NCBI RefSeq assembly: GCF_004028635.1
Contig: NZ_RQJW01000012.1
Location: forward strand, 275,294-339,293
DNA: 64,000 bases
Direction of reading: 5' to 3'
Source: Streptomyces cyaneus
GTDB taxonomy: Bacteria > Actinomycetota > Actinomycetes > Streptomycetales > Streptomycetaceae
Below, in pieces: positions 16,860 to 24,176 of the stretch (the first letter of the stretch is position 1; the number at the start of each line of letters is the position of its first letter). The notes below the pieces were generated by a model. The model made no database searches and was not told the origin of the DNA. It worked only from the letters and a program-made list of their open reading frames with translations. A program made the position numbers and the translations under genes.

Positions 16860-17192
16860 GTGGCCGGCACCCTGAAGAACGTGACCGACGATTCCTTCGA
16901 GCAGGACGTCCTCAAGAGCGACAAGCCCGTCCTGGTGGACTTCTGGGCCGCCTGGTGCGGACCGTGCCGCCAGATCGCGCCGTCCCTCGAGGCGATCGCC
17001 GCCGAGTACGGCGACAAGATCGAGATCGTCAAGCTGAACATCGACGAGAACCCGGGTACGGCCGCCAAGTACGGCGTCATGTCCATCCCGACGCTGAACG
17101 TCTACCACAACGGCGAGGTCGCCAAGACCATCGTCGGCGCCAAGCCGAAGGCCGCGATCGTCCGCGACCTCGAGGACTTCATCGCCGAGTGA
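16860..17192 (+). CDS. trxA: Thioredoxin
   Basis: 110 aa cytosolic thioredoxin with the redox motif WCGPC (C33, C36) and the cis-Pro segment MSIPTLNVY. It reduces protein disulfides using electrons from TrxB. GTG start with AAGGAG 6-7 nt upstream. The TGA stop is immediately followed by a parS-like site and then a 15-bp-stem terminator. Confidence 0.97.
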   Translation: MAGTLKNVTDDSFEQDVLKSDKPVLVDFWAAWCGPCRQIAPSLEAIAAEYGDKIEIVKLNIDENPGTAAKYGVMSIPTLNVYHNGEVAKTIVGAKPKAAIVRDLEDFIAE

Positions 17193-17208
17193 CGTTTCAC
17201 GTGAAACA
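17193..17208. other. parS: parS site 4 (15/16)
   Basis: CGTTTCACGTGAAACA, one mismatch at position 1. It begins at the base after the trxA stop and abuts the terminator stem. Confidence 0.88.
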
Positions 17209-17242
17209 CGAATGGGCCAACCCGAGGGGGTTGGCCCATTCG
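17209..17242. terminator. Bidirectional terminator between trxA and GNAT gene
   Basis: Perfect 15-bp stem (CGAATGGGCCAACCC / GGGTTGGCCCATTCG) with GAGG loop between convergent genes; CTTTAG follows on the plus strand. Confidence 0.88.
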
Positions 17243-17262
17243 CTTTAGAGAGGCAGCTGGCT

Positions 17263-17880
17263 CTACAGAGGCCTCAGCGCCGGTTCCTTCTGCACCGCTC
17301 CCAGAAGCCGGTCGATCGCCATCTCCACGTCTTCCTTCCAAGACAGCGTCGTCCGCAGCTCCAACCGCAAGCGCGGAGACGTCGGGTGAGGGCGAACCGT
17401 CTTGAAGCCCACGGCCAGGAGATGGTCCGCGGGCAGAACACACGCAGGCTCTTTCCAGCGAGCGTCTCCGAACGCCTCGATCGCCTTGAAGCCCCGCCGC
17501 AGCAGATCCTTGGCGACCGTCTGGACCATCACCCGGCCCAGTCCCTGACCCTGGTAGCCCGGCATGATGAACGCGGTCATCAGCTGCACCGCGTCCGGTG
17601 AGACGGGGCTCGTGGGGAAGGCCGTCGAGCGGGGGACGTAAGCAGGAGGCGCGTACAGCACGAAGCCCACCGGTACGTCGTCGACGTAGACGACCCGACC
17701 ACAGGAGCCCCAGTCCAGCAGGACGGCGGAGATCCAGGCTTCCTTCTCCAGAGCGGGTTTGCCGGCTTTTACCGCGGCTTCGCCACTGACCGGGTCCAAC
17801 TCCCAGAAGACACACGCGCGGCAGCGCTTGGGAAGGTCCTGAAGGTTGTCCAGCGTGAGCGGTACGAGCCGACGCCCCAT
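17263..17880 (-). CDS. GNAT family N-acetyltransferase
   Basis: 205 aa. The acetyl-CoA-binding motif A is MPGYQGQGLGRVMVQ, fitting the Q/RxxGxG/A pattern, with the GNAT beta strands LMTAFIMP before it. The substrate is unknown. An N-terminal CRACVFWELDP segment with two cysteines is characteristic of this origin-linked family. ATG 17880 has GAGGAAC about 9 nt upstream. It lies immediately downstream of a small overlapping ORF and converges with trxA. This gene is conserved near parAB in Streptomyces, but no link to partition is known. Confidence 0.82.
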   Translation of the reverse strand: MGRRLVPLTLDNLQDLPKRCRACVFWELDPVSGEAAVKAGKPALEKEAWISAVLLDWGSCGRVVYVDDVPVGFVLYAPPAYVPRSTAFPTSPVSPDAVQLMTAFIMPGYQGQGLGRVMVQTVAKDLLRRGFKAIEAFGDARWKEPACVLPADHLLAVGFKTVRPHPTSPRLRLELRTTLSWKEDVEMAIDRLLGAVQKEPALRPL

Positions 17881-18026
17881 GAAGGCTGTTCCTCGCTTCC
17901 TTCGCCCGCAGCGTCGCGAGCGGCTGTCAGGGCGCTTCGTTCCCTGAGCAGGCTGCCGACGAACCCGCCGACCGCGCCCAGCCCAAGGCCCGCGCTCACC
18001 AGTCCGGTGCGGCTCACCGTTCGCAT
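17769..18026 (-). CDS. Possible small membrane protein overlapping the GNAT start
   Basis: 85 codons, MRTVSRTGLVSAGLGLGAVG and onward, with one Gly-rich hydrophobic segment (about 8-26) and a charged helix (28-48). ATG 18026 has an excellent GGGGAGG RBS 8 nt upstream, better than many real genes here. Its last 112 nt overlap the GNAT gene in another frame, and that part reads as frame shadow (SRWTTFRTF). Either a real overlapping small gene or a GNAT leader ORF. Confidence 0.4.
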   Translation of the reverse strand: MRTVSRTGLVSAGLGLGAVGGFVGSLLRERSALTAARDAAGEGSEEQPSWGVGSYRSRWTTFRTFPSAAARVSSGSWTRSVAKPR

Positions 18027-18125
18027 GGACCCCGCCTCCCCTAAGAGGTCTGCCAGGTGGATGCGCCATACCCGAACGCATCGTATCCACGATGCGATTC
18101 CATCGATACCGCCAGAAAGCAAAGA

Positions 18126-18162
18126 GCGGGCCGTGTTCCGGTACACACCGGACACGGCCCGC
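18126..18162 (-). terminator. Terminator downstream of parB
   Basis: 16-bp stem with one bulged T (GCGGGCCGTGT(T)CCGGT / ACCGGACACGGCCCGC) and a tetraloop, 36 nt past the parB stop. Confidence 0.8.
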
Positions 18163-18197
18163 GAGGGTAGGCCAGGAAGCAAAGCCGACCGCCGGCC

Positions 18198-19295
18198 TCA
18201 GGCCTCAATCTCCTCCGCGTCATCGTCCAGGAGACTCTTCTGCAGAGCCAGCTTCTCGCCCGGAGCGAGCGTGCTGAGGATCCTCTCGAGATCGTCCGGA
18301 GAGGCGAACTCGACGGTGATCTTGCCCTTCTTCTGGCCCAGTTCGACCTTCACCCGAGTCTCGAAGCGGTCCGAGAGCCGAGTCGCGAGGTCGGACAGCG
18401 CCGGGGAGGGCACGGAGCCGGCCCGCGGCCCCCTGGAGCGCTGGGTCTTCTGTGGGCGAGAGCCCATCAGGGTCACGATCTCCTCGACGGACCGGACGGA
18501 AAGCCCCTCGGCCACCACCCGGTACGCGAGCCGCTCCTGCTCCTCCGGGTCCTCGACGGAGAGCAGCGCCCTCGCATGCCCCGCGGAGAGTACCCCGGCA
18601 GCAACCCTGTTCTGCACCTTGGGCGAAAGCTTCAGCAGGCGCAGGGTGTTGGAGACCTGAGGACGGGAACGACCGATGCGGTCCGCCAGCTGGTCGTGCG
18701 TGCAGTTGAAGTCCTTCAGCAGCTGATCGTAAGCAGCCGCCTCTTCGATCGGATTCAGCTGAGCGCGGTGCAGGTTCTCCAGGAGGGCGTCCAGGAGCAG
18801 CTTCTCGTCGTCCGTGGCCCGCACGATCGCCGGGATGGCATCGAGGCCGGCCTCACGGCAGGCCCGCCAGCGGCGCTCACCCATGATGAGCTCATACCGC
18901 GCGGGACCGATCTGCCGCACGACGATCGGCTGGAGAAGACCGACTTCCTGAATGGAGGTGACGAGTTCCTGCAGGGCGTCCTCGTCGAAGACCTCACGCG
19001 GCTGCCGCGGGTTCGGCGTGATCGCATCGAGGGGGATCTCCGCGAAGTGGGCGCCCACGACAGAGGCGGGCGTCTCCACGGCGCCGTTCAGCGACGGCTC
19101 CTCGGTTTCATGTGAAACAGGCGGCAGCGTGGCCACCTTCGCCGCGGCCACCCCACGGTCGGTGAGCACCGGGACAGCGGCGGGGGATGCGGAAGCAGCG
19201 CCCCCCACCGCGGCCGGGGCCACCGTCTTCTCTGTCGGTGCAGCAGGGATCAGTGCGCCGAGACCACGACCCAAACCCCTTCGTCGCTCGCTCAC
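18198..19295 (-). CDS. parB: Chromosome partitioning protein ParB
   Basis: 365 aa parS-binding CTPase clamp. The N-terminal MSERRRGLGRGLGALIP segment stimulates ParA. A variable linker (20-85) is followed by Box I GERRWRA (139-145, CTP-binding P-motif), Box II ENLHRAQLNPIEE (173-185), and the helix-turn-helix around residues 200-221 (THDQLADRIGRSRPQVSNTL) that reads parS. A C-terminal dimerisation domain is at about 300-355. GTG 19295 overlaps the parA stop (GTGA) and has a GGAGGGG RBS. In Streptomyces, ParB forms regular foci in aerial hyphae before septation. A degenerate parS lies inside the gene. Confidence 0.97.
   Translation of the reverse strand: MSERRRGLGRGLGALIPAAPTEKTVAPAAVGGAASASPAAVPVLTDRGVAAAKVATLPPVSHETEEPSLNGAVETPASVVGAHFAEIPLDAITPNPRQPREVFDEDALQELVTSIQEVGLLQPIVVRQIGPARYELIMGERRWRACREAGLDAIPAIVRATDDEKLLLDALLENLHRAQLNPIEEAAAYDQLLKDFNCTHDQLADRIGRSRPQVSNTLRLLKLSPKVQNRVAAGVLSAGHARALLSVEDPEEQERLAYRVVAEGLSVRSVEEIVTLMGSRPQKTQRSRGPRAGSVPSPALSDLATRLSDRFETRVKVELGQKKGKITVEFASPDDLERILSTLAPGEKLALQKSLLDDDAEEIEA
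19104..19119. other. parS: parS-like site 5 (14/16, inside parB)
   Basis: GGTTTCATGTGAAACA: mismatches at positions 1 and 8, the second breaking the central CG. Encodes VSHET in the ParB linker. Affinity uncertain. Confidence 0.55.
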
Positions 19296-20365
19296 TGGAT
19301 CCCCTCCACCATGCTCGGGTTGCTCTGGGCGCCGATGTGGGCGTGCGTCGGGTCGTAACTGACGCCAACACCCTTCAGCGCGATTTCTCGTGCTGCCTCA
19401 AGATAGGACAAGGCACCGCTCGATCCTGGATCGTAGGTCAGCACCGTCTGTCCATAGCTCGGCGCCTCGGAGATACGGACCGAGCGGGGAATGCTCGTCC
19501 GCAGCACCTCGTCGCCGAAGTGGGTACGCACCTCGTCCGCGACCTGGGACGCGAGCCGGGTCCGACCGTCGTACATGGTCAGCAGGATCGTCGAGACATG
19601 CAGGGCGGGGTTGAGGTGCCCCCGCACCAGGTCCACGTTGCGCAGCAGCTGGCCGAGGCCCTCCAGCGCGTAGTACTCGCACTGGATCGGGATCAGGACT
19701 TCCTGCCCGGCCACCAGCGCATTGACCGTCAACAGACCGAGTGAGGGTGGGCAGTCGATGAGGATGTAGTCCAGCGGCTGCTCGTAGGCCTGGATAGCCC
19801 GCTGCAGTCGGCTCTCGCGTGCCACCAGGGACACCAGCTCGATCTCCGCACCGGCGAGATCGATCGTGGCGGGGGCACAGAAGAGTCCCTCGACGTCGGG
19901 GACCGGCTGGACGACTTCCGCGAGCGGCTTGCTCTCGACCAACACGTCGTAGATGGAAGGCACTTCTGCGTGGTGGTCGATCCCCAGGGCCGTGGACGCG
20001 TTGCCCTGCGGGTCGAGGTCGATGACCAGCACACGGCCGCCATGCAGGGCCAGTGACGCGGCAAGGTTGACGGTCGTCGTCGTCTTGCCCACGCCCCCCT
20101 TCTGGTTGGCGACCACCATGACGCGGGTCTGCTCGGGCCGTGGCAGGCCCTCGCCGGCGCGGCCTAGAGCCTCCACCGCCAGTTGGGCAGCACGACCGAT
20201 GGGAGTGTCGTCCATCGGGGGCGGTGTTTCACGTGAAACATCCTCCCCCATCGACTCGGTACGGGGACCGGGGACCGGATCGGTCATCGGTCCCGCGATG
20301 TTGGCGTCGGACCGCAAGGATTCACTCTCCTCGACTTCAGGCTCGCAATGAACAGAGCCTCCCAT
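19292..20365 (-). CDS. parA: Chromosome partitioning ATPase ParA (Soj)
   Basis: Walker-type ATPase that acts with ParB in segregation and, in Streptomyces, at hyphal tips. Deviant Walker A KGGVGKTTTTVNLA, DLDPQGNAS and the switch LIDCPPSLGLLT are intact. About 80-95 residues precede Walker A, a low-complexity tail containing VSRET from an embedded parS. The start is uncertain. ATG 20365 (357 aa) is given, but TTG 20317 has a far better RBS (GAGGAG, 9-nt gap, 341 aa); the frame stays open to GTG 20572. Codons upstream of about 20300 lack the G/C third-position bias, suggesting a leader. parB overlaps its stop. Confidence 0.93.
   Translation of the reverse strand: MGGSVHCEPEVEESESLRSDANIAGPMTDPVPGPRTESMGEDVSRETPPPMDDTPIGRAAQLAVEALGRAGEGLPRPEQTRVMVVANQKGGVGKTTTTVNLAASLALHGGRVLVIDLDPQGNASTALGIDHHAEVPSIYDVLVESKPLAEVVQPVPDVEGLFCAPATIDLAGAEIELVSLVARESRLQRAIQAYEQPLDYILIDCPPSLGLLTVNALVAGQEVLIPIQCEYYALEGLGQLLRNVDLVRGHLNPALHVSTILLTMYDGRTRLASQVADEVRTHFGDEVLRTSIPRSVRISEAPSYGQTVLTYDPGSSGALSYLEAAREIALKGVGVSYDPTHAHIGAQSNPSMVEGIQ
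20225..20240. other. parS: parS site 6 (perfect, inside parA)
   Basis: TGTTTCACGTGAAACA, 16/16, in the 5' part of parA, read as DVSRETP. Confidence 0.95.
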
Positions 20366-20401
20366 GTCTTCGGGGTCGTGAACCAGTGAGGCCTGTTGTT
20401 C

Positions 20402-20428
20402 TGTGGAGAAATCCACCTCTGTGGACAA
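20402..20428 (-). promoter_or_regulatory. Tandem DnaA boxes in the parA leader
   Basis: On the minus strand a perfect TTGTCCACA (20428-20420) and a one-mismatch TTCTCCACA (20410-20402) lie in the same orientation, 18 bp start to start. They precede the likely parA start codons. DnaA could regulate parAB here. Confidence 0.65.
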
Positions 20429-20439
20429 CTCTGTGCCCC

Positions 20440-20460
20440 TCAGGGGGGACGGAGCGTCAT
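20440..20460 (-). other. Six-codon leader ORF with strong RBS upstream of parA
   Basis: ATG 20460 follows AGGAGGAGG with an ideal 8-nt gap and encodes MTLRPP, then TGA. The stop comes right after a run of six C. One extra C, or a -1 slip there, would join this start to the parA frame. It could be an upstream ORF, a frameshift-controlled parA start, or an indel. Confidence 0.4.
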
Positions 20461-20555
20461 CAGAGGCACCTCCTCCTAGAGATCCGAGGGGCTTTCGGTC
20501 GCGGGGTTCGGCCGCAGCGCGGCCGCGACTGATGATGCCGTGCAGCAGTGAGCGA

Positions 20556-20571
20556 CGTTTCACGTGAAACA
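20556..20571. other. parS: parS site 7 (15/16, parA-rsmG intergenic)
   Basis: CGTTTCACGTGAAACA, mismatch at position 1 only, upstream of parA. Confidence 0.88.
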
Positions 20572-20663
20572 CGATGCACAGCAGCCCTGGCCGAACTGTC
20601 GCGACACTCCGGCGCGCGTAGGTTTGCCAGCTTGTGTGGAGTACGTCTCGTCGTCAGGACGGA

Positions 20664-21380
20664 TCAGCGACGCCGCCGAGCGCGACCCGTCCTGGCCGCC
20701 TTCGCCCTCTTCGCCGCGAAGCGCACACCGCCCGGGCTTTCCCCGACCTCGACGCGCACGACCGTGGACATCGGGTCCACCACGCCCTCCCCGACATGGA
20801 GAATCGACGTCTCGACCGCCCCCAGCTTGCTCAGAGCCGTCGCCGCGCTCTTCAGCTCCTCCTCCGCCGTGTCGCCCTTGAGGGCGAGCATCTCGCCATA
20901 GGGACGCAGCAGCGGGATGCCCCAGGTGGCCAGCCGGTCCAGCGGTGCCACCGCACGCGCGGTCACGACATGCACCGGCGTCAGCTTCCCCATGACCTCT
21001 TCGGCACGACCGCGGACGACCGTCACATGGTCCAGCCCAAGCAGCTCCACGACCTCAGTCAGGAAGTTCGTACGCCGCAGCAGGGGCTCCAGCAGCGTGA
21101 TCTTCAGGTCCTCACGGACAAGCGCCAGGGGAATCCCGGGCAGTCCGGCCCCCGAGCCCACGTCGCACACCGTCACGCCCTCAGGAACGACCTCGGAGAG
21201 CACAGCGCAATTCAGCAGATGCCGCTCCCACAGGCGGGGCACCTCTCGCGGGCCGATCAGGCCGCGCTGCACACCCGCCTCGGCGAGCAGTTCGGCGTAG
21301 CGGACCGCATCAGCGTAGCGATCGCCGAACACCTCACGTGCCTGCTCAGGCACAGGGGGAAGCTCCGCTGCCTCCGTCAC
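20664..21380 (-). CDS. rsmG: 16S rRNA (guanine527-N7) methyltransferase RsmG
   Basis: 238 aa (GidB). It methylates G527 of 16S rRNA using SAM; loss gives low-level streptomycin resistance. Rossmann SAM motif CDVGSGAGLPGIPLAL and the conserved RAVAPL motif are visible, and a basic C-terminus (AKRAKAARTGRARRRR) may contact rRNA. GTG 21380 with an AAGGAC RBS. Part of the conserved minus-strand run jag-rsmG-parA-parB, though the hairpin at 21458 separates it from jag. Confidence 0.95.
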   Translation of the reverse strand: MTEAAELPPVPEQAREVFGDRYADAVRYAELLAEAGVQRGLIGPREVPRLWERHLLNCAVLSEVVPEGVTVCDVGSGAGLPGIPLALVREDLKITLLEPLLRRTNFLTEVVELLGLDHVTVVRGRAEEVMGKLTPVHVVTARAVAPLDRLATWGIPLLRPYGEMLALKGDTAEEELKSAATALSKLGAVETSILHVGEGVVDPMSTVVRVEVGESPGGVRFAAKRAKAARTGRARRRR

Positions 21381-21457
21381 GGGGGACCGTCCTTCCGTAC
21401 CGCCGACGCCCGGGCGCCGGCCACCAGAACCACCAGAACTAACAGGCTGACAAAGTT

Positions 21458-21485
21458 CGGCCCCGCCTGCGGACAGACGGGGCCG
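21458..21485 (-). terminator. Hairpin between jag and rsmG
   Basis: 8-bp GC stem CGGCCCCG / CGGGGCCG with a 12-nt loop, 19 nt after the jag stop. Moderate terminator or attenuator. Confidence 0.6.
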
Positions 21486-21504
21486 GAGGAAACGTACGGG
21501 CCGA

Positions 21505-22017
21505 TCAGGCGGGAAGCACGACGACGAACCGCTGCGGCTCCTCGCCCTCGGACTCGCTGCGCAGGCCCGCCGACTTCACCGCGTCGTGCACGACCTTGCG
21601 CTCGAACGGCGTCATCGGCTTCAGCTTCACGGGCTCGCCGGTGCTCTTGACCTCGGCGGCCGCCTTGGCACCCAGCTCGGAGAGCTCGGCGCGCTTCTTG
21701 GCCCGGTAGCCCGCGATGTCCAGCATCAGCCGACTGCGGTCACCGGTCTCCCGGTGCACGGCCAGGCGCGTGAGCTCCTGCAGTGCCTCCAGCACCTCGC
21801 CATCACGCCCGACCAGCTTCTGCAGGTCTCGGCCGCCCGCGTCGCTGATGATCGAGACAGCGGCGCGGTCGGCCTCGACGTCCATGTCGATGTCGCCGTC
21901 GAGATCGGCGATGTCGAGCAGACCCTCGAGGTAGTCCGCCGCGATCTCGCCCTCCTGCTCCAGGCGGTTCAGGGTGTCTGCACCCTCGACAGCGGCGGAG
22001 GTGGTGCCTTCCGTCAC
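21505..22017 (-). CDS. jag: KH-R3H single-stranded nucleic acid-binding protein Jag (KhpB)
   Basis: 170 aa. Acidic N-terminal part (1-45), a KH domain (about 48-112, LQKLVGRDGEVLEALQELTR holds the GxxG-like loop), and a C-terminal R3H domain (about 115-168) with MTPFERKVVHDAV. An RNA-binding protein that in Gram-positives works with KhpA in cell-envelope control. GTG 22017 with AAGGAG RBS, 15 nt after yidC. The N-terminal Jag_N domain of firmicutes is missing, as is usual for actinobacteria. Confidence 0.92.
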   Translation of the reverse strand: MTEGTTSAAVEGADTLNRLEQEGEIAADYLEGLLDIADLDGDIDMDVEADRAAVSIISDAGGRDLQKLVGRDGEVLEALQELTRLAVHRETGDRSRLMLDIAGYRAKKRAELSELGAKAAAEVKSTGEPVKLKPMTPFERKVVHDAVKSAGLRSESEGEEPQRFVVVLPA

Positions 22018-22032
22018 GGGATGGGCTCCTTC

Positions 22033-23292
22033 TTACTTCTTGGACGGGGACTTGGGGCGCTGCGGACCGCCCTTGCGCTGCCCGGACTGGGCCTTACTGC
22101 GACCGCCACTGCCGGGCTTCTTGGCAGCACCCGGCTTGGCGTCCTCGGGCTCGTCGGACTTCTCCAGCGACGTCGGCTCGCCGGCCTGCTTCGGACCGCC
22201 GGACTGACGCTGACTCTTGCTCTGCCGCTTCGGCTGCTGGCGCTTGGGGGCCCCGGCGGCGGTGGTCGGCGTACCGTCCTCGGCCACGGCGGCAACAGCG
22301 CCCTCGCTCTTCACCACGGTGCCGTCGGCCTGCACCGCGAGACCCGCCTTGCTCAGGGCGTTGATGAACTTGCGCTCGTGCTCGTTGCGGTCACGGCCCT
22401 TGGCGACAATGGCCTTGACGATGGCGCGCTCGCCACGTCCGCGGGTCTTGCTGTGGTGCGTGACGTGCTTGGTCAGGCGCTCCAGGTACGCAGCCTGGGC
22501 CTTGGAACCCGGGGTCGGGTTGTTGTGGATGACGTACATCTGCTGGCCCATGGTCCACACGTTGGTGGTCAGCCAGTAGACGAGAACACCGACGGGGAAG
22601 TTGATGCCGAAGACGGCGAACATGACCGGGAAGACGTACATCAGCATCTTCTGCTGCTGCATGAACGGCGTCTTCACCGTGGTGTCGACGTTCTTCGTCA
22701 TCAGCTGGCGCTGCGTGTAGAACTGCGACGCCGACATCAGGACGATCATGACCGCGGTGACGATGCGGACCGTGGTCAGCGAGGCTTCGAGCAGGGCGAC
22801 GTCCGAAGAGCTGTCGGTGAACTTCGCGGCCAGCGGGGCCCCGAAGATGTGCGCCTTCTGCGCGCTCTCCAGCAGGCTCTGGTTGATGACACCGATCGTG
22901 TCGTTGTTCGCGATGCTGTTGAGCACGTGGTACAGGGCAAAGAAGAACGGCGACTGCGCCAGGATGGGAAGGCACGAGGAGAGCGGGTTGGTGCCCGTCT
23001 CCTTGTACAGCTTCATCATCTCTTCGGACTGACGCTGCTTGTCGTTCTTGTAGCGCTCCTGGATCTTCTTCATCTCGGGCTGGAGCGTCTGCATGGCCCG
23101 GGTCGCCTTGATCTGCTTCACGAAGAGCGGGATCAGGCAGATACGGATCAGAATCACCAGGGACACGATGGACAGGCCCCAGGCCCACCCGGAGTCATCG
23201 CCGAAGAGGGCGCCGTACACCTTGTGGAACTGGACGATGACCCAGGAAACGGGTGTCGTGATGAAGCTGAAGAGGCTGGCAATCGTGTCCAC
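22033..23292 (-). CDS. yidC: Membrane protein insertase YidC
   Basis: 419 aa Oxa1/Alb3/YidC insertase. Conserved core with about five helices: LSIVSLVILIRICLIPLFVK, the cytoplasmic coiled hairpin (MKKIQERYKNDKQRQSEEM), PILAQSPFFFALYHVLNSI, and MLMYVFPVMFAVFGINFPVG. The Arg in the hydrophilic groove (ILIRI) is present. The Gram-positive type lacks the E. coli periplasmic domain. A long basic Lys/Gln/Pro tail (about 330-419) probably contacts ribosomes. GTG 23292 with AAGGAGC, directly after yidD. Confidence 0.95.
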   Translation of the reverse strand: MDTIASLFSFITTPVSWVIVQFHKVYGALFGDDSGWAWGLSIVSLVILIRICLIPLFVKQIKATRAMQTLQPEMKKIQERYKNDKQRQSEEMMKLYKETGTNPLSSCLPILAQSPFFFALYHVLNSIANNDTIGVINQSLLESAQKAHIFGAPLAAKFTDSSSDVALLEASLTTVRIVTAVMIVLMSASQFYTQRQLMTKNVDTTVKTPFMQQQKMLMYVFPVMFAVFGINFPVGVLVYWLTTNVWTMGQQMYVIHNNPTPGSKAQAAYLERLTKHVTHHSKTRGRGERAIVKAIVAKGRDRNEHERKFINALSKAGLAVQADGTVVKSEGAVAAVAEDGTPTTAAGAPKRQQPKRQSKSQRQSGGPKQAGEPTSLEKSDEPEDAKPGAAKKPGSGGRSKAQSGQRKGGPQRPKSPSKK

Positions 23293-23295
23293 TAA

Positions 23296-23649
23296 TCATG
23301 CTCCTTGGACATGGGACGGGGTCTCTGCGGCCGGGCTCGGAGGAACTTTCCCTTCGGTGGCCGTTTCGGCGGCGGAGTGCCCGCCCTTGCGTGCGCGCCA
23401 AGCGTTGCGCAGCATCTCGTGCCACCGCGGACGCTTACGCGGCGGGACATGGTCCACACCGCCCAGCGACCACGGATTGCACCGCAGGATGCGCCAGGCG
23501 GTGAGTGCCGTGCCCTTGATCGCACCGTGCCGGTCGATGGCGGTATAGCCGTAGTGAGAGCACGACGGGTAGTACTTGCACACCGGCCCGAGCAGCGGAC
23601 TGATCGTCCACTGGTACAGCTTGATCAGGGCCAGCAGTGGGTACTTCAT
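23296..23649 (-). CDS. yidD: Membrane protein insertion efficiency factor YidD
   Basis: 117 aa. Conserved YQWTISPLLGPVCKYYPSCSHYG and AIDRHGAIKG with three cysteines, plus NPWSLGGVDHVP. A small membrane-associated partner of YidC; the last 40 residues are a variable tail. ATG overlaps the rnpA stop (ATGA), so the two are translationally coupled. Confidence 0.93.
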   Translation of the reverse strand: MKYPLLALIKLYQWTISPLLGPVCKYYPSCSHYGYTAIDRHGAIKGTALTAWRILRCNPWSLGGVDHVPPRKRPRWHEMLRNAWRARKGGHSAAETATEGKVPPSPAAETPSHVQGA

Positions 23650-24017
23650 CGCGCGCCCCCTCCCAGCAGCCGCTGCAGAGCGGCATCCAGGTCTTGGGCC
23701 AGCTGTGCATGGTCGGCGTCGCCCGCACCGGGCAGCGCTCGTACGACTACCAGGCTACCGGGGGGCAGCTGGTCGACTCGATCGCGCATCAGATGACGAA
23801 GCCTGCGCTTCACCTTGTTCCGCACGACCGCGCCGCCCACTGCCTTGCTCACGACGAAACCCGCACGTGCCGGGGGAGCGCTCTCCCCAGGCGCGTGCGG
23901 GTCCGTGGCACCGCTACGAAAGTGGACGACGAGGTGCTGGCGTCCTGCCCTGCGTCCTCGTCGTACCGCGGTCGCGAAGTCCTCGCGCCGCCTCAGCCGG
24001 TTCTCGGTGGGCAGCAC
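23646..24017 (-). CDS. rnpA: Ribonuclease P protein component
   Basis: 123 aa basic protein subunit of RNase P, which matures tRNA 5' ends with the RnpB RNA (not in this window). Signature RNR motif in VVRNKVKRRLRHLMRDR and the N-terminal LRRREDFATAVRRG. GTG 24017. It lies 21 nt after rpmH and overlaps yidD by 4 nt. Confidence 0.95.
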   Translation of the reverse strand: MLPTENRLRRREDFATAVRRGRRAGRQHLVVHFRSGATDPHAPGESAPPARAGFVVSKAVGGAVVRNKVKRRLRHLMRDRVDQLPPGSLVVVRALPGAGDADHAQLAQDLDAALQRLLGGGAR

Positions 24018-24038
24018 GACGTCATGACCTGACCGGAA

Positions 24039-24176
24039 TCAGGCGGACAGGCTGGCGCGACCCTTGGCACGACGGTTCGCGAGAATCGCGCGACCGGCAC
24101 GGGTGCGCATCCGCAGGCGGAAGCCGTGGGTCTTCGCGCGACGACGGTTGTTCGGCTGGAAGGTGCGCTTGCTCAC
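24039..24176 (-). CDS. rpmH: 50S ribosomal protein L34
   Basis: 45 aa, strongly basic: MSKRTFQPNNRRRAKTHGFR to the end in RAKGRASLSA. Matches L34 over its full length. GTG 24176 with a GGAG RBS. First gene of the minus-strand run that diverges from dnaA, the classic bacterial origin arrangement. Confidence 0.97.
   Translation of the reverse strand: MSKRTFQPNNRRRAKTHGFRLRMRTRAGRAILANRRAKGRASLSA

Noticed and set aside
20366..20572. ParA starting at GTG 20572 inside parS site 7
   Set aside because: No RBS, poor codon bias, and it would make DnaA boxes and the leader coding; kept only as a remote option.
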